In this document: piece after piece, positions 7,709-16,707 of the stretch
Layout: the number at the start of each line of letters is the position of its first letter
How positions within the stretch are numbered: the stretch's first letter is position 1
Assembly: GCF_004125265.1 (NCBI RefSeq)
Contig: NZ_RDTE01000003.1
Span: 6,510,001 to 6,574,000, forward strand
From: Streptomyces lydicus
GTDB taxonomy: Bacteria; Actinomycetota; Actinomycetes; Streptomycetales; Streptomycetaceae
Length of the DNA stretch: 64,000 nucleotides
Reading direction: 5' to 3'
Position numbers and translations under genes: made by a program
The notes under the pieces: model-generated
The model's database searches: none
What the model was told of the DNA's origin: nothing
What the model saw: the letters and a program-made list of their open reading frames with translations, nothing else

Positions 7709-8566
7709 TCAGGGCAGCGTGAGGATCTCCGCCCCGGTGTCCGTGACCACCAGAGTGTGCTCGAACTGCGCGGTCCGCTTGCGGTCCTTGGTCACCACCG
7801 TCCAGCCGTCGTCCCACATGTCGTAGTCGTAGGACCCCAGCGTCAGCATCGGCTCGATCGTGAAGGTCATGCCGGGCTTGATGTCGGTGGTGTGGTGCGG
7901 GCTGTCGTAGTGCGGAACGATCAGGCCGGAGTGGAAGGAGGAGTTGATGCCGTGACCGGTGAAGTCACGGACCACTCCGTAGCCGAAGCGCTTGGCGTAC
8001 GACTCGATGACCCGGCCGATGATGTTGATCTGCCGGCCCGGCTTGACGGCCTTGATGGCCCTGTTGAGTGCTTCCCGGGTCCGCTCGACCAGCAGCCTGG
8101 ACTCCTCGTCCACGTCGCCGCACAGATAGGTGGCGTTGTTGTCGCCGTGCACACCGTTGAGGTACGCGGTGACGTCGAGGTTCACGATGTCGCCGTCCTT
8201 CAGGACGGTCGAGTCCGGGATGCCGTGGCAGATGACCTCGTTGAGCGAGGAGCACAGGGACTTGGGGAAGCCGCGGTAGCCGAGGGTGGACGGGTAGGCG
8301 CCGTGGTCGCACATGAACTCATGGGCGACCCGGTCCAGTTCATCGGTCGTCACACCGGGTGCGATCAGCTTGGCGGCCTCCTCCATCGCCTGCGCGGCGA
8401 TCCGGCCGGCGATCCGCATCCGTTCGATCGTTTCGGCGTCCTGCACCTCGGGCCCGGTGTACGGGGTGGGTGCGTCCTTCCCGACGTATTCGGGGCGCGG
8501 GATCGAGGCGGGGACGGGGCGGGTGGGGGAGATCTTCCCCGGGACAAGAAGTGACTGGCCAGACAT
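7709..8566 (-). CDS. map: Methionine aminopeptidase, type I
   Basis: A 285-aa cytosolic metalloprotease that removes the initiator Met from nascent proteins. All five metal-ligand contexts are visible: Asp in NLDVTAYLNG, Asp in VHGDNNATY, His in GHGIN, Glu in IEPML, and Glu in QFEHTL. The ~40-residue N-terminal extension before the catalytic domain is usual in actinobacterial MetAP Ic enzymes. ATG at 8566 chosen; the longer frame upstream lacks a ribosome-binding site and family similarity. Transcribed alone, divergent from the small gene at 8632. Confidence 0.93.
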   Translation of the reverse strand: MSGQSLLVPGKISPTRPVPASIPRPEYVGKDAPTPYTGPEVQDAETIERMRIAGRIAAQAMEEAAKLIAPGVTTDELDRVAHEFMCDHGAYPSTLGYRGFPKSLCSSLNEVICHGIPDSTVLKDGDIVNLDVTAYLNGVHGDNNATYLCGDVDEESRLLVERTREALNRAIKAVKPGRQINIIGRVIESYAKRFGYGVVRDFTGHGINSSFHSGLIVPHYDSPHHTTDIKPGMTFTIEPMLTLGSYDYDMWDDGWTVVTKDRKRTAQFEHTLVVTDTGAEILTLP

Positions 8567-8631
8567 GCCAGCGAGTGTATCCGCGGGCCGTCGGGCAGGA
8601 TGGTGGCACAGAGCATCCACAGGAGGCGGCA

Positions 8632-8865
8632 ATGGCCCTGTTCAAGAGGCGTACGACCGGCAAGCCCGGCGAATGGTTCTACTGCCTCGAGCACCGGACG
8701 GTCGAGGAGGGGCCCCAGTGCCGCGCCGCCGACCGCCTCGGCCCGTACGGAACCCGCGAGGAGGCCGAGCGCGCCATGGAGACCGCCCACGAGCGGAACG
8801 TGGAGTGGGAGACCGACCCGAAGTGGCACGACGGCGCGGGGCAGGGGAAGGGCGACGGCGCGTGA
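8632..8865 (+). CDS. Conserved small hypothetical protein (77 aa)
   Basis: A 77-aa acidic/basic cytoplasmic protein beginning MALFKRRTTGKPGEWFYC with a strong AGGAGG site. I know this as a widely conserved Streptomyces hypothetical. The middle part (YGTREEAERAMETAHERN) resembles the short alpha/beta repeat of SPOR-like domains but lacks a signal peptide or membrane anchor. Function unknown. It sits divergent from map. Confidence 0.8.
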   Translation: MALFKRRTTGKPGEWFYCLEHRTVEEGPQCRAADRLGPYGTREEAERAMETAHERNVEWETDPKWHDGAGQGKGDGA

Positions 8866-8960
8866 TCAATGCGGTCGGGACCCCGCAGGGGAACGGCCCG
8901 GCCGCAGCCCGGCGGTAATTTCCGCGGTGGTCCGCGCCGCGAACTGGGCGCTCGAATCGA

Positions 8961-10379
8961 TCACATGGCTTCCGAGCGCCCCGCAGGGGGTACGGGGGCG
9001 AGGCCGCCGTCCGCGTTGTCGGTCCCCTCACCGCCCTGGGGCACGGCGGCGGCGCGGCGTTCCCGCATCCGCCGGGCGTGGGTGTCCGTCCTGGCGTCGT
9101 AGGTCATCAGCTTCGGCAGGCCGAGTGCCAGCAGGCCGACCCCCGCGAAGCACAGCAGGCCGCCCAGCGACACCGACGCGCGGACGCTCGTCAGGGCCGC
9201 CATGCCGCCGATCCGGACCTGGCCCAGCTGCGGGCCTGCCGAGTACGAGAGCAGTTCGATACCGGCCAGGCGGCCGCGCAGCTCGTCGGGGATGGTCTGG
9301 TTCCACATCGCCGAGCGGAAGATGCCGCTGATCATGTCGCAGGCACCGGCCACGGTCAGCAGGAGCAGCACCAGCCAGACGTGGTGCAGCAGCCCGGCGG
9401 CGGCCACCGCCAGCCCCCATCCCGCGGCGGCGAGCGCGATCGCCCGGCCCTGCCGGTGGATGCGCGAGGTCCAGCCGCTGGTCAGGCTCACCAGCAGGGA
9501 CCCGGCCGGCAGCGCCGCGTACATCAGCCCCAGCGCCCAGGGCGCGTCGAGGTCGTCGGCGAGGAACGGGAAGATCGCCAGGGGGAAGGCGAACAGCATC
9601 GCGAGGACGTCGATGGCGTAGGTGCCGAGCAGCTCCTTACGGCTCCATGCGTAGCGCGCCCCCTCGGCGATCCCGCGCAGCGACGGCCGCTCGGCGTCGT
9701 GCGAGGCGGGCGACGGCGCCAGCCTCAGGGCGAGCAGCACCGAGACCACGAAGGTGAGCGCGTCGACGGCGTATGCCCAGCGCAGCCCGGCGAGCGCCAG
9801 CAGCCCGCCGGCCAGCGCGGGTCCGGCGATGGCGCCGATCTGCCAGCGCAGCGCGTTGAGGGCGGCGGCCGCGGCGAGCTGGTCGTGCGGGACGATCCGC
9901 GGTACGAGTGCGTCCAGGGCCGGCCGCTGCAGGCCGGTCAGCGCGCTGGTGGCCGCCGCTGCCGCGTACAGCGGCCACACCATCGGGTGCGGCAAAAGGC
10001 TGTTGAGCAGCAGCAGGACGGAGACCAGGCCGAGCGCGGTCTCGGTCCACAGGACCAGCCGGCGGCGGTCGAAGGCGTCCGCGAGCGCCCCGCCGTAGAG
10101 GCCGAAGACGATCAGCGGGACCAGTTCCACCGCGCCCAGCGCCCCGACCGCGAGGGTGGAGCCGGTCAGCTCCTTCAGCTGCAGCGGCAGGGCCACGAAG
10201 GACAGCGAGCTGCCGAAGACCGTGATCACGCCCGCGCACCACAGCAGCCGGAAGTCGCGCGAGGAGCGCCAGGGCGCCAGGTCCGGCAGCAGCGCGGTGA
10301 GGCGCCGGCGGACGGGCCGCGAGGTGCCGGAAGAGCGCGGGGGAGAGGCGGGCGAAGGGGGAGCGCTGTCCGAGGTCAC
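8961..10379 (-). CDS. MFS transporter (EntS-like, MFS_3)
   Basis: A 472-aa major facilitator with 12 predicted membrane segments. It carries a polar N-terminal ~45 residues, the ALADAFDRRRLVL loop 2-3 motif and RGRLAGIELLSYSAGPQLG in the second half, both typical of the enterobactin-exporter (EntS) subgroup. Such proteins export siderophores or drugs; placement near iron genes makes siderophore export attractive, but no siderophore biosynthesis genes are present, so the substrate is open. The C-terminal ~45 residues are a charged cytoplasmic tail. Confidence 0.85.
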   Translation of the reverse strand: MTSDSAPPSPASPPRSSGTSRPVRRRLTALLPDLAPWRSSRDFRLLWCAGVITVFGSSLSFVALPLQLKELTGSTLAVGALGAVELVPLIVFGLYGGALADAFDRRRLVLWTETALGLVSVLLLLNSLLPHPMVWPLYAAAAATSALTGLQRPALDALVPRIVPHDQLAAAAALNALRWQIGAIAGPALAGGLLALAGLRWAYAVDALTFVVSVLLALRLAPSPASHDAERPSLRGIAEGARYAWSRKELLGTYAIDVLAMLFAFPLAIFPFLADDLDAPWALGLMYAALPAGSLLVSLTSGWTSRIHRQGRAIALAAAGWGLAVAAAGLLHHVWLVLLLLTVAGACDMISGIFRSAMWNQTIPDELRGRLAGIELLSYSAGPQLGQVRIGGMAALTSVRASVSLGGLLCFAGVGLLALGLPKLMTYDARTDTHARRMRERRAAAVPQGGEGTDNADGGLAPVPPAGRSEAM

Positions 10380-10449
10380 GGGGCACCATCCTGCGTACCG
10401 GCACGGACCGGCGCAAAGGGTTTTCAGCCCTCGACCGGGCCATGCGGGG

Positions 10450-11079
10450 CTACCAGCGAGGCGGCGGCGGGGCGGTCAGGCCGTCCGCGAGGCGGGCCAG
10501 GCGGTCGCGGAAGCGGCGGTTTCTGCGGGGTGCGGGCAGGCTGTTCTCGCCGGCGGCCGCGCTCACCAGATGCTGGACCGTGTCGAGATCGAGGTCGGCC
10601 GGCGGCTCGTCCGTGCCGTCGGGCGGGGGCGGGGGTGCGGCGAGGGCGTCATGCGCCAGGGCGTGCAGATCGCGGTCGCCGCCGTCCAGGGCGAGCACCG
10701 TCGCGCCGTTGCGGCGGGCGTCGTGCACCCGTTCCAGCAGTCCGGCGCCCGGCTGCTCCGGGGTCACGACCAGCAGCGTCTCGCCGCGTCCGGCCGCCGC
10801 CAACCGGCCGAGGCCCACTGCCAGATGGGCCGGTGCCCCGCCGGGGACGCGGTGGCGCACCAGCGTCGGCGACAGCTCGGGCAGGCCCGACCAGGCGGCC
10901 TCGTCGTCGAGGTGGGCCGCCAGGTGCCAGGGCTCGTACGAGGCGCTGCCGACCAGTAGCAGGCCCCCGCCGTGCGGGGTGACGGCGCCGCGCAGCGTCC
11001 CCGCGAAGCGGCGGGTGGCCTGGACCCACTCGGTCCCGGCGAGAACTTCGCGGAGCAGGGCGACCCGTACGGCATCCAT
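10450..11079 (-). CDS. Conserved hypothetical protein
   Basis: A 209-aa soluble alpha/beta protein starting MDAVRVALLREVLAG (ATG at 11079; the earlier in-frame ATG adds only a Thr/Gly/Ala-rich extension). It contains GGGLLLVGSASYEPWHLAAHLDDEA and a GRGETLLVV segment, giving a Rossmann-like pattern without a nucleotide-binding motif I can name. The C-terminus is Pro-rich then basic. Relatives occur across Streptomyces; function unknown. A three-copy ATGCAGGG repeat lies upstream at 11171-11194. Confidence 0.7.
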   Translation of the reverse strand: MDAVRVALLREVLAGTEWVQATRRFAGTLRGAVTPHGGGLLLVGSASYEPWHLAAHLDDEAAWSGLPELSPTLVRHRVPGGAPAHLAVGLGRLAAAGRGETLLVVTPEQPGAGLLERVHDARRNGATVLALDGGDRDLHALAHDALAAPPPPPDGTDEPPADLDLDTVQHLVSAAAGENSLPAPRRNRRFRDRLARLADGLTAPPPPRW

Positions 11080-11262
11080 GGCCCGGGATCCTGCCGCAGT
11101 GCGGCGCTGTCCGGTGGCGGTTTCCGCGGGCGTCACCCGTACGGGATGTGGCGGGCGTCATCTGCACGGGATGCAGGGATGCAGGGATGCAGGGGTGGTG
11201 GGGGGAGGTGGAGGGGAGGGGCGGAGGGGGTGTTGCCCCGGTCCTCGCCGTGTCGTGCGGCT

Positions 11263-12222
11263 CTATCGGACGGGCTGCAGGCCCGCGTTGGTCAGCCGAC
11301 GTCCTACCTCTGCCACGGCCTCCTTGCTCAGCGGACGCTGCGGGAAGGCGGTGGCGCCCCCGTCGATCACGCCGAGGAGGTGGAGGGCCGCCTTGAACGC
11401 ACCCAGCGCGGAGGAGCTGCGGCCCATCTCGGGCTCGGGACCGGCGTCGACCATGGCGAACAGGGCGACCAGGCGTTCCTGTTCGGCGGCCGCCCGCTCC
11501 CAGTCGCCGGCCCGGGCGGCGTCGTAGAGCCGGACGTAGGCCGCCGGGTCGACATTGCCGATGCCGGGGACGACCCCGTCCGCGCCCGCCAACAGGGCGG
11601 CGTCCACGGTCAGTTCGGAGCCGGTGAGGACCGAGAAGCCGGGGGCGGGGCCGGTGCGCCGGGCGGTGCGGCCGCCGAGCGCGGTGAGCAGGCGGCGCAG
11701 CGAGCCCTCGTCGCCGCTGCTGTCCTTGAGTCCGGCGAGCGTGCCGTCCGCGGCCAGCTCCTGCACCAGTGACGGGGACAGCTTGCTGTGCACGGCGACC
11801 GGGATGTCGTAGGCGAACAGCGGAAGGTCCACGGCCGTGCGCAGGTGGCGGAAGTGCGCGGCGATCTCCCGGGGGTGGGTGCGGGTGTAGAAGGGAGCGG
11901 TGGCGACCAGGGCGTCGGCGCCGAGGGCGGCGGCGGTCCGGGCGTGGTCGAGGACCCGCGGGGTGGTGGTGTCGATGACCCCGGCGAGCACCGGGACCCT
12001 GCCGTCCGCGGCCTTGAGGACGGTCTCCAGCGCGGTGCCGCGCTGGGCGTCGGTGAGGTAGGCGACCTCGCTGGTGGAGCCGAGCGCGAACAGTGCGTGG
12101 ACGCCGCCGTCGAGGAGGTGGTGCACCAGGCGGGTCAGCGAGGCGGTGTCGATCTCGCCGCGCGGGCCGAGCGGGGTGCAGACCGGCGGGATGACGCCGT
12201 GCAGGGGGGCGGGCAGTGCCAT
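11263..12222 (-). CDS. Dihydrodipicolinate synthase / N-acetylneuraminate lyase-family aldolase
   Basis: A 319-aa (beta/alpha)8 class I aldolase. GSTSEVAYLT corresponds to the family substrate-carboxylate loop (GTTGE in DapA), YDIP holds the catalytic Tyr, and Lys in LKDSSGD forms the Schiff base. Divergence from a FadR-type regulator and closeness to a sugar-type ABC importer argue for a catabolic aldolase acting on a keto-acid sugar (neuraminate or keto-deoxy-sugar-acid type), not lysine synthesis. The substrate is not determined. Start at 12222 gives the normal family N-terminus. A perfect palindrome lies 25 bp upstream. Confidence 0.85.
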   Translation of the reverse strand: MALPAPLHGVIPPVCTPLGPRGEIDTASLTRLVHHLLDGGVHALFALGSTSEVAYLTDAQRGTALETVLKAADGRVPVLAGVIDTTTPRVLDHARTAAALGADALVATAPFYTRTHPREIAAHFRHLRTAVDLPLFAYDIPVAVHSKLSPSLVQELAADGTLAGLKDSSGDEGSLRRLLTALGGRTARRTGPAPGFSVLTGSELTVDAALLAGADGVVPGIGNVDPAAYVRLYDAARAGDWERAAAEQERLVALFAMVDAGPEPEMGRSSSALGAFKAALHLLGVIDGGATAFPQRPLSKEAVAEVGRRLTNAGLQPVR

Positions 12223-12246
12223 GGGGGCTCCGGGGTCTCCGAGTCC

Positions 12247-12273
12247 GACATAGGACATCCCATGTCCTATGTC
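12247..12273. promoter_or_regulatory. Perfect palindromic operator between aldolase and FadR-type regulator
   Basis: GACATAGGACAT (12247-12258), a CCC spacer, then ATGTCCTATGTC (12262-12273): 12-bp arms with no mismatch. It lies in the divergent promoter region of the aldolase and the regulator, the usual place for a GntR/FadR autoregulatory operator. Confidence 0.85.
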
Positions 12274-12383
12274 GAGCACAATAGACCTGTTCACAGGCGG
12301 GCGGTCAAGGATCCGCGGCCGGTGGGGCGGGTGGCGGACGGGGCTGCCGCAGGGCGGACGCGGGAGTGGGAGAGGGAGATTCC

Positions 12384-13070
12384 ATGGCACGAGGGACGAT
12401 GGCCGAGGATGTGCAGGCGCAGATCAAGCAGTTGATCCTGCGGCGCGGACTGACGCCGGGCGATCCGCTGCCCACCGAGGCCGAGCTGGTCGGTCTGCTC
12501 GACGTCAGCCGCAACTCGGTGCGCGAAGCGCTCAAGGCGCTGCAGGCGATGCGCATCGTGGAGATCCGGCACGGCTTCGGCACCTACGTCGGCCCGCTCA
12601 CCCTGGAGCCGTTCGTCGAGGGCGTCGCCTTCCGTGCCGCGGTCCGCCACCACCAGGGCGAGTCCAGCCTGTACGAGCTGATGGAGGTCCGCGAGGCGCT
12701 GGAGGCGGGGCTGATCGGCACGGTCGCCCGCGACCTGTCCGCCGAGGACCTTGCCGTCCTCAAGGGGCTGGTGCAGCGGATGGCGGAGGAGGCGCGGGGC
12801 GGGCAGGTGCAGAGCGCCACCGACCGGGCCTTCCATCTCGCCCTGTACCGCTCGCTGGGCAACCACCTGCTGAGCGAGGTGCTGGACGCGTTCTGGGCGG
12901 CGCTGCGCCGGGTGCGGGAGGACCTTTCCGATGACGGCCCCGACCCGGAGGCGACGCACCGCCGGCACCGGGAGATCGTCGACGCGCTGGAGGCGGGTGA
13001 CGGCGACCGCGCCGTGGAGGCGATGCACCGGCACTTCGACGACATCCGGCGCCGGCTGACGGAGCGGTGA
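12384..13070 (+). CDS. GntR/FadR-family (FCD) transcriptional regulator
   Basis: A 228-aa regulator. Residues ~8-75 are a winged helix-turn-helix (LPTEAELVGLLDVSRNSVRE then ALKALQ and GFGTYVG wing), and residues ~90-220 are the all-helical FCD ligand domain with the metal-binding pattern Asp/His (DRAFHLAL), His (HRRHREIVDAL) and His (AMHRHFDDI). ATG at 12384 chosen for its GAGAGGGAG site. It is divergent from the aldolase and followed by an ABC importer. The palindromes at 12247 and 13266 are its probable targets; the effector is probably a sugar acid related to the transported substrate (inference). Confidence 0.9.
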   Translation: MARGTMAEDVQAQIKQLILRRGLTPGDPLPTEAELVGLLDVSRNSVREALKALQAMRIVEIRHGFGTYVGPLTLEPFVEGVAFRAAVRHHQGESSLYELMEVREALEAGLIGTVARDLSAEDLAVLKGLVQRMAEEARGGQVQSATDRAFHLALYRSLGNHLLSEVLDAFWAALRRVREDLSDDGPDPEATHRRHREIVDALEAGDGDRAVEAMHRHFDDIRRRLTER

Positions 13071-13228
13071 GGGAGCCGGGCCGGCCGAGGGTGCGGCAGA
13101 GGTACGGCAGGGGTACCGCACAGGCGTGGTGAAGGTGCCGCCGCGGGCGTCGCCGTCCCCGTTCACCGGGATGTCACCCCGTGTCGACGGTGCCTTCGCC
13201 GATACGGGAATGCCCCATGTGCGGTGTC

Positions 13229-13257
13229 TTGACGGCAAGTTGGGCACTCCCTATGGT
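13229..13257 (+). promoter_or_regulatory. Vegetative-type promoter of the ABC importer operon
   Basis: TTGACG (13229-13234) and TATGGT (13252-13257) with a 17-bp spacer match a sigma-HrdB promoter. Transcription would start near 13265, at the edge of the regulator site, with a ~130-nt leader before the binding-protein gene. Confidence 0.7.
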
Positions 13258-13265
13258 CGCCGCAG

Positions 13266-13292
13266 GACGAGGGACATCCTACGTCTCCGGCC
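13266..13292. promoter_or_regulatory. Second, imperfect copy of the FadR-type operator
   Basis: 17 of 27 positions match the perfect palindrome at 12247, including the core GGGACATCC. It begins 9 bp after the -10 box, where a bound repressor would block the start of transcription. It ties the importer operon to the divergent regulator. Confidence 0.65.
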
Positions 13293-13394
13293 CCCTGGGA
13301 GCGCCCGACCGCTCCACGGGGCGGGCGACCTCAGCGCGTGCTCGACGATCACCTTGCGCCGTATCCGCAGCCGCATCCTCGTGGGGGAGCCGAT

Positions 13395-14729
13395 ATGAGC
13401 AACCGCACCGTGCACCGCAGAACGGTCCTGGGCGGGGCGGCCGCCGTCGCCGCCGGCTGGGCGCTCACCGGCTGCGGCGAGGGCGGGGACGCCGACGGCG
13501 AACCGCCCCGGGAGCGCAAGAAGGGGCAGCGGATCCAACTGACCTTCTGGTCCTGGGTGCCGGGCATCGACAAACCCGTCGACCTCTGGAACCACAAGAA
13601 TCCCGAGGTCCAGGTCAAGGTCGAGAAGGTGTCGGCCGTCAACGGCCAGCAGTACGCGAAGATGCACGCCGCCATCAAGGCCCGGAACCCGCCCGACCTG
13701 GGCCAGATCGAATTCCCCGTCCTCCCCGGCTTCCTGCTCGACGACGGACTGCTCGACCTCGCCCCGCTCGGCGCCGCCCGCCACCGGAACGAGTTCTTCG
13801 GCTGGCAGTGGCAGCAGTCCGTCTTCGGCAAGGGCGTCTACGCCATCCCCCAGGCATCCGGGCCGATGGGGCTGTTCCTCCGCCAGGACCTCTTCGACGA
13901 GTGGGACGTGCCGGCCCCGCGGACCTGGGACGAGTACGAGGCCGCCGCCAAGGCCGTCCGGAAGAAGGGTGCCTGGATCGAGACCTTCGCCCCCGCCAAC
14001 GGCAACCGCTTCGCCGGCCTCGCCTGGCAGGCGGGCGCCGAGTGGTACCGGACGCACGGCGACACCTGGATCGTGCACCTCGACGACGCACCCACCCGCA
14101 GGGTCGCCGACTACTGGGAATCCCTCGTCAGGCAGAAGCTCGTCAAGACCATCCCGGACCGGCAGAACGCCTGGTACAAGGATCTGCAGACCGGCGCCAT
14201 CCCGGCCTGGCTGGGCTCCAGTTGGGGCGACGCCCTGCTGGCCGGCAACGCGCCGGGCACCAAGGGGAGGTGGCGGGCCGCGCCGCTGCCGCAGTGGAAG
14301 GCGGGCGGGCAGGCCTTCGCCAACTGGGGCGGCTCGACCACCGCCGTCTTCGCCGCGTCCCGCTATCCCCGGGACGCCCTGGACTTCGCCGTCTGGCTCA
14401 ACACCGACCCCGAGTCGATCGCGCTGCTGATCGACGGCGGCTACGGCTTCCCCAGCGCCAAGAAGGGCTATGCCGCCACCGATCTCGACGTCGACAAGGA
14501 CTTCTTCGGCGGCCAGGCGTACAGCAAGGTCTTCGCGGCCGCCGGGGCGCATGTGGACACCAGCTGGCGGTGGGGGCCCGGGGTGGACACCCTCTACCAG
14601 CGGCTCGGCGACGCCTTCACCGATGCGCTGGCGGACGGCGGCTCCCTCCGCTCGGTCCTGACGAAAGTGCAGGCCCAGACCGTCGCCGACCTCAGGGACA
14701 AGGGCCTGAAGGCGGAGAGCGGCGGGTGA
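13395..14729 (+). CDS. ABC transporter sugar-binding lipoprotein
   Basis: A 444-aa extracellular solute-binding protein (family 1, carbohydrate type). The N-terminus combines a twin-arginine-like start (HRRTVLGGAAA) with an LTGC lipobox, so it is probably lipid-anchored outside the membrane. FWSWVPGIDKPVDLWNHKNP and the later GGSTTAVFAASRYPRDALDF are typical of this fold. ATG at 13395 has GGGGGAG upstream. First gene of a three-gene importer; the stop overlaps the next start (GTGA). Ligand inferred to be the compound processed by the nearby aldolase. Confidence 0.9.
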   Translation: MSNRTVHRRTVLGGAAAVAAGWALTGCGEGGDADGEPPRERKKGQRIQLTFWSWVPGIDKPVDLWNHKNPEVQVKVEKVSAVNGQQYAKMHAAIKARNPPDLGQIEFPVLPGFLLDDGLLDLAPLGAARHRNEFFGWQWQQSVFGKGVYAIPQASGPMGLFLRQDLFDEWDVPAPRTWDEYEAAAKAVRKKGAWIETFAPANGNRFAGLAWQAGAEWYRTHGDTWIVHLDDAPTRRVADYWESLVRQKLVKTIPDRQNAWYKDLQTGAIPAWLGSSWGDALLAGNAPGTKGRWRAAPLPQWKAGGQAFANWGGSTTAVFAASRYPRDALDFAVWLNTDPESIALLIDGGYGFPSAKKGYAATDLDVDKDFFGGQAYSKVFAAAGAHVDTSWRWGPGVDTLYQRLGDAFTDALADGGSLRSVLTKVQAQTVADLRDKGLKAESGG

Positions 14730-15724
14730 GCCGGGACACGCCGAGCCGGCCGGACCCGGTCCCCCGCGGCGCGGCCCGCAAGGACACCGGCCGCCGCCCG
14801 CGCCGCGCCACCCGCACCGAGGCCCGCAACGCCCGCGCCGCCGCCGGATTCGTCCTGCCGTTCCTCGCCCTCTTCGTCCTCTGCTTCCTCGCCCCCCTCG
14901 GCTACGCCCTCTACGAGAGCCTGCTCAGAACCGAACGCACCGGCCCGCTCGGCCTCGGCGGCCGGGCACACCAGGTCTTCGCCGGCCTCGCCAACTACGC
15001 CCACGCCCTCGCCGACGACCGGTTCCTGGCCGGCTTCGGCCGGGTGCTGCTCTTCGGCGCCGTCCAGGTCCCGCTGATGATCGTGCTGGCCACCGCCCTC
15101 GCGCTGCTGCTGGAGAGCGCGAGCGCCCGCGGGGTCCCGTTCTTCCGCAGCGCCTTCTTCCTGCCGTACGGCGTGCCGGGAGTGATCGCCTCGATCCTGT
15201 GGGGATTCCTCTACGTGCCGGGCATCAGCCCGCTGGTGAAGATCGCCGAATCCATGGGTTGGCAGGTCGACTTCCTCTCCCGCACCGCCGTCCTGTGGTC
15301 CCTCGCCAACATCGTCACCTGGCAGTTCACCGGCTACAACATGCTGGTACTGATCGCCCAGCTCAAGGCCGTACCGGGGGAGCTGTACGAGGCGGCACGG
15401 ATCGACGGGGCGAACGCCTGGCAGGTCGCCCGGCACATCAAGATCCCGCTGCTCCGCCCCGCGCTCGTGCTCACCGGCGTCTTCAGCATCATCGGCACCC
15501 TCCAGCTGTTCGCCGAACCCATGGTGCTGCGCCCGCTGGCCTCCTCCATCGACTCCGGCTTCACGCCCAACCTGCACGCCTACAGCGAGGCGTTCGTCGG
15601 CAACAACCAGCAGGTGGCGGCGGCCGAGGCGGTACTGCTCGCGCTCGTGGCGTGTGCGGTGTCCTTCGGCTTTCTGCGGCTGGCCGGCGGGCGGGCAGGG
15701 GAGCGCGCCGGGGAGCGCGGATGA
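14726..15724 (+). CDS. ABC sugar transporter permease (MalF-type)
   Basis: A 332-aa inner-membrane permease starting with a GTG that overlaps the previous stop by 4 nt. About 45 polar residues precede the first membrane helix (AAGFVLPFLALFVLCFLAP); six helices follow in all. The cytoplasmic EAA loop EAARIDGANAWQVARHI docks the ATPase. No ATPase gene is present here; Streptomyces sugar importers of this kind usually share the multi-sugar ATPase MsiK encoded elsewhere. Confidence 0.9.
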   Translation: MSRDTPSRPDPVPRGAARKDTGRRPRRATRTEARNARAAAGFVLPFLALFVLCFLAPLGYALYESLLRTERTGPLGLGGRAHQVFAGLANYAHALADDRFLAGFGRVLLFGAVQVPLMIVLATALALLLESASARGVPFFRSAFFLPYGVPGVIASILWGFLYVPGISPLVKIAESMGWQVDFLSRTAVLWSLANIVTWQFTGYNMLVLIAQLKAVPGELYEAARIDGANAWQVARHIKIPLLRPALVLTGVFSIIGTLQLFAEPMVLRPLASSIDSGFTPNLHAYSEAFVGNNQQVAAAEAVLLALVACAVSFGFLRLAGGRAGERAGERG

Positions 15725-16569
15725 CACCGCCCCCGGTCCGCCACCGGATCATCACCGCCTCGCTGCTGACCGTCGCCGCGGTCTACTTCCTGGTGCCCGT
15801 CTACTGGCTGGCGGTCTCCGCCACCAAGAACAGCGCCGACCTCTTCGGCACCTTCGGCTTCTGGTTCTCCGGCCATCCGCACCCCGTCGACCACCTCGTC
15901 GAGGTCCTCACCTACGACCACGGCATCTACGCCCGCTGGTTCGCCAACTCCCTCTTCTACGCCGGGACCGGCGCGGTCTGCGCCACCCTGCTGTCCGCCG
16001 CGGCCGGCTATGCGCTGGCCACCTTCCCGTTCCGCGGCCGGGAGGCGGTCTTCAACGTGGTGCTCGCCGGGGTGCTGATCCCCGGCACCGCACTGGCCCT
16101 GCCGCTCTACTTCCTCTTCAGCGCGCTGGGGCTGGCCGACACCTACTGGGCGGTGCTGATCCCCAGCACGGTCAGCCCGTTCGGCGTGTACCTGTGCCGG
16201 ATCTACGCCGCCGCAGCGGTCCCCGACTCGCTGCTGGAAGCGGCCCGGATCGACGGCGCGGGTGAGGCCAGGATCTTCGGCGGGATCGCGCTGCGGCTGA
16301 TGACCCCGGCGCTGGTGACTGTCTTCCTCTTCCAGTTCGTCCACATCTGGAACAACTACTTCCTGCCCCTGGTGATGCTCTCGGACTCCGACCTCTACCC
16401 GGTCCAGCTGGGCCTGACCTCCTGGACCGGCTACGCCGACCGCCAACCGGTGCTCTACCAGTACACGGTGGGCGGGGCCTTCCTGTCGGTGGTGCCGCTG
16501 ATGGTGCTGATGACCGTGCTCCAGCGGTACTGGCGCACGGGTTTGACCGAGGGCAGCGTGAAGGCGTGA
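15721..16569 (+). CDS. ABC sugar transporter permease (MalG-type)
   Basis: A 282-aa second permease, ATGA-coupled to the first. Six hydrophobic helices and the EAA loop EAARIDGAGEARIFGGI identify a MalG-type partner that forms the heterodimeric channel with the preceding permease. It ends the operon; the next gene begins 138 bp downstream. No dedicated ATPase follows, again suggesting a shared MsiK-type ATPase. Confidence 0.9.
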   Translation: MTPPPVRHRIITASLLTVAAVYFLVPVYWLAVSATKNSADLFGTFGFWFSGHPHPVDHLVEVLTYDHGIYARWFANSLFYAGTGAVCATLLSAAAGYALATFPFRGREAVFNVVLAGVLIPGTALALPLYFLFSALGLADTYWAVLIPSTVSPFGVYLCRIYAAAAVPDSLLEAARIDGAGEARIFGGIALRLMTPALVTVFLFQFVHIWNNYFLPLVMLSDSDLYPVQLGLTSWTGYADRQPVLYQYTVGGAFLSVVPLMVLMTVLQRYWRTGLTEGSVKA

Positions 16570-16707
16570 CGGGGCGCGGTGACGGCGCGACCGGTGCGCC
16601 GTGAGGGGGCGCGGCGGGCGGACCGGGAGGTGCGGCGCCGAGGGGCCTGACCGGCCTCGTGCCGAGGGCCTGACCGGTTCGCGGCCGGGCGTGACAGGAT
16701 CGCTGTC

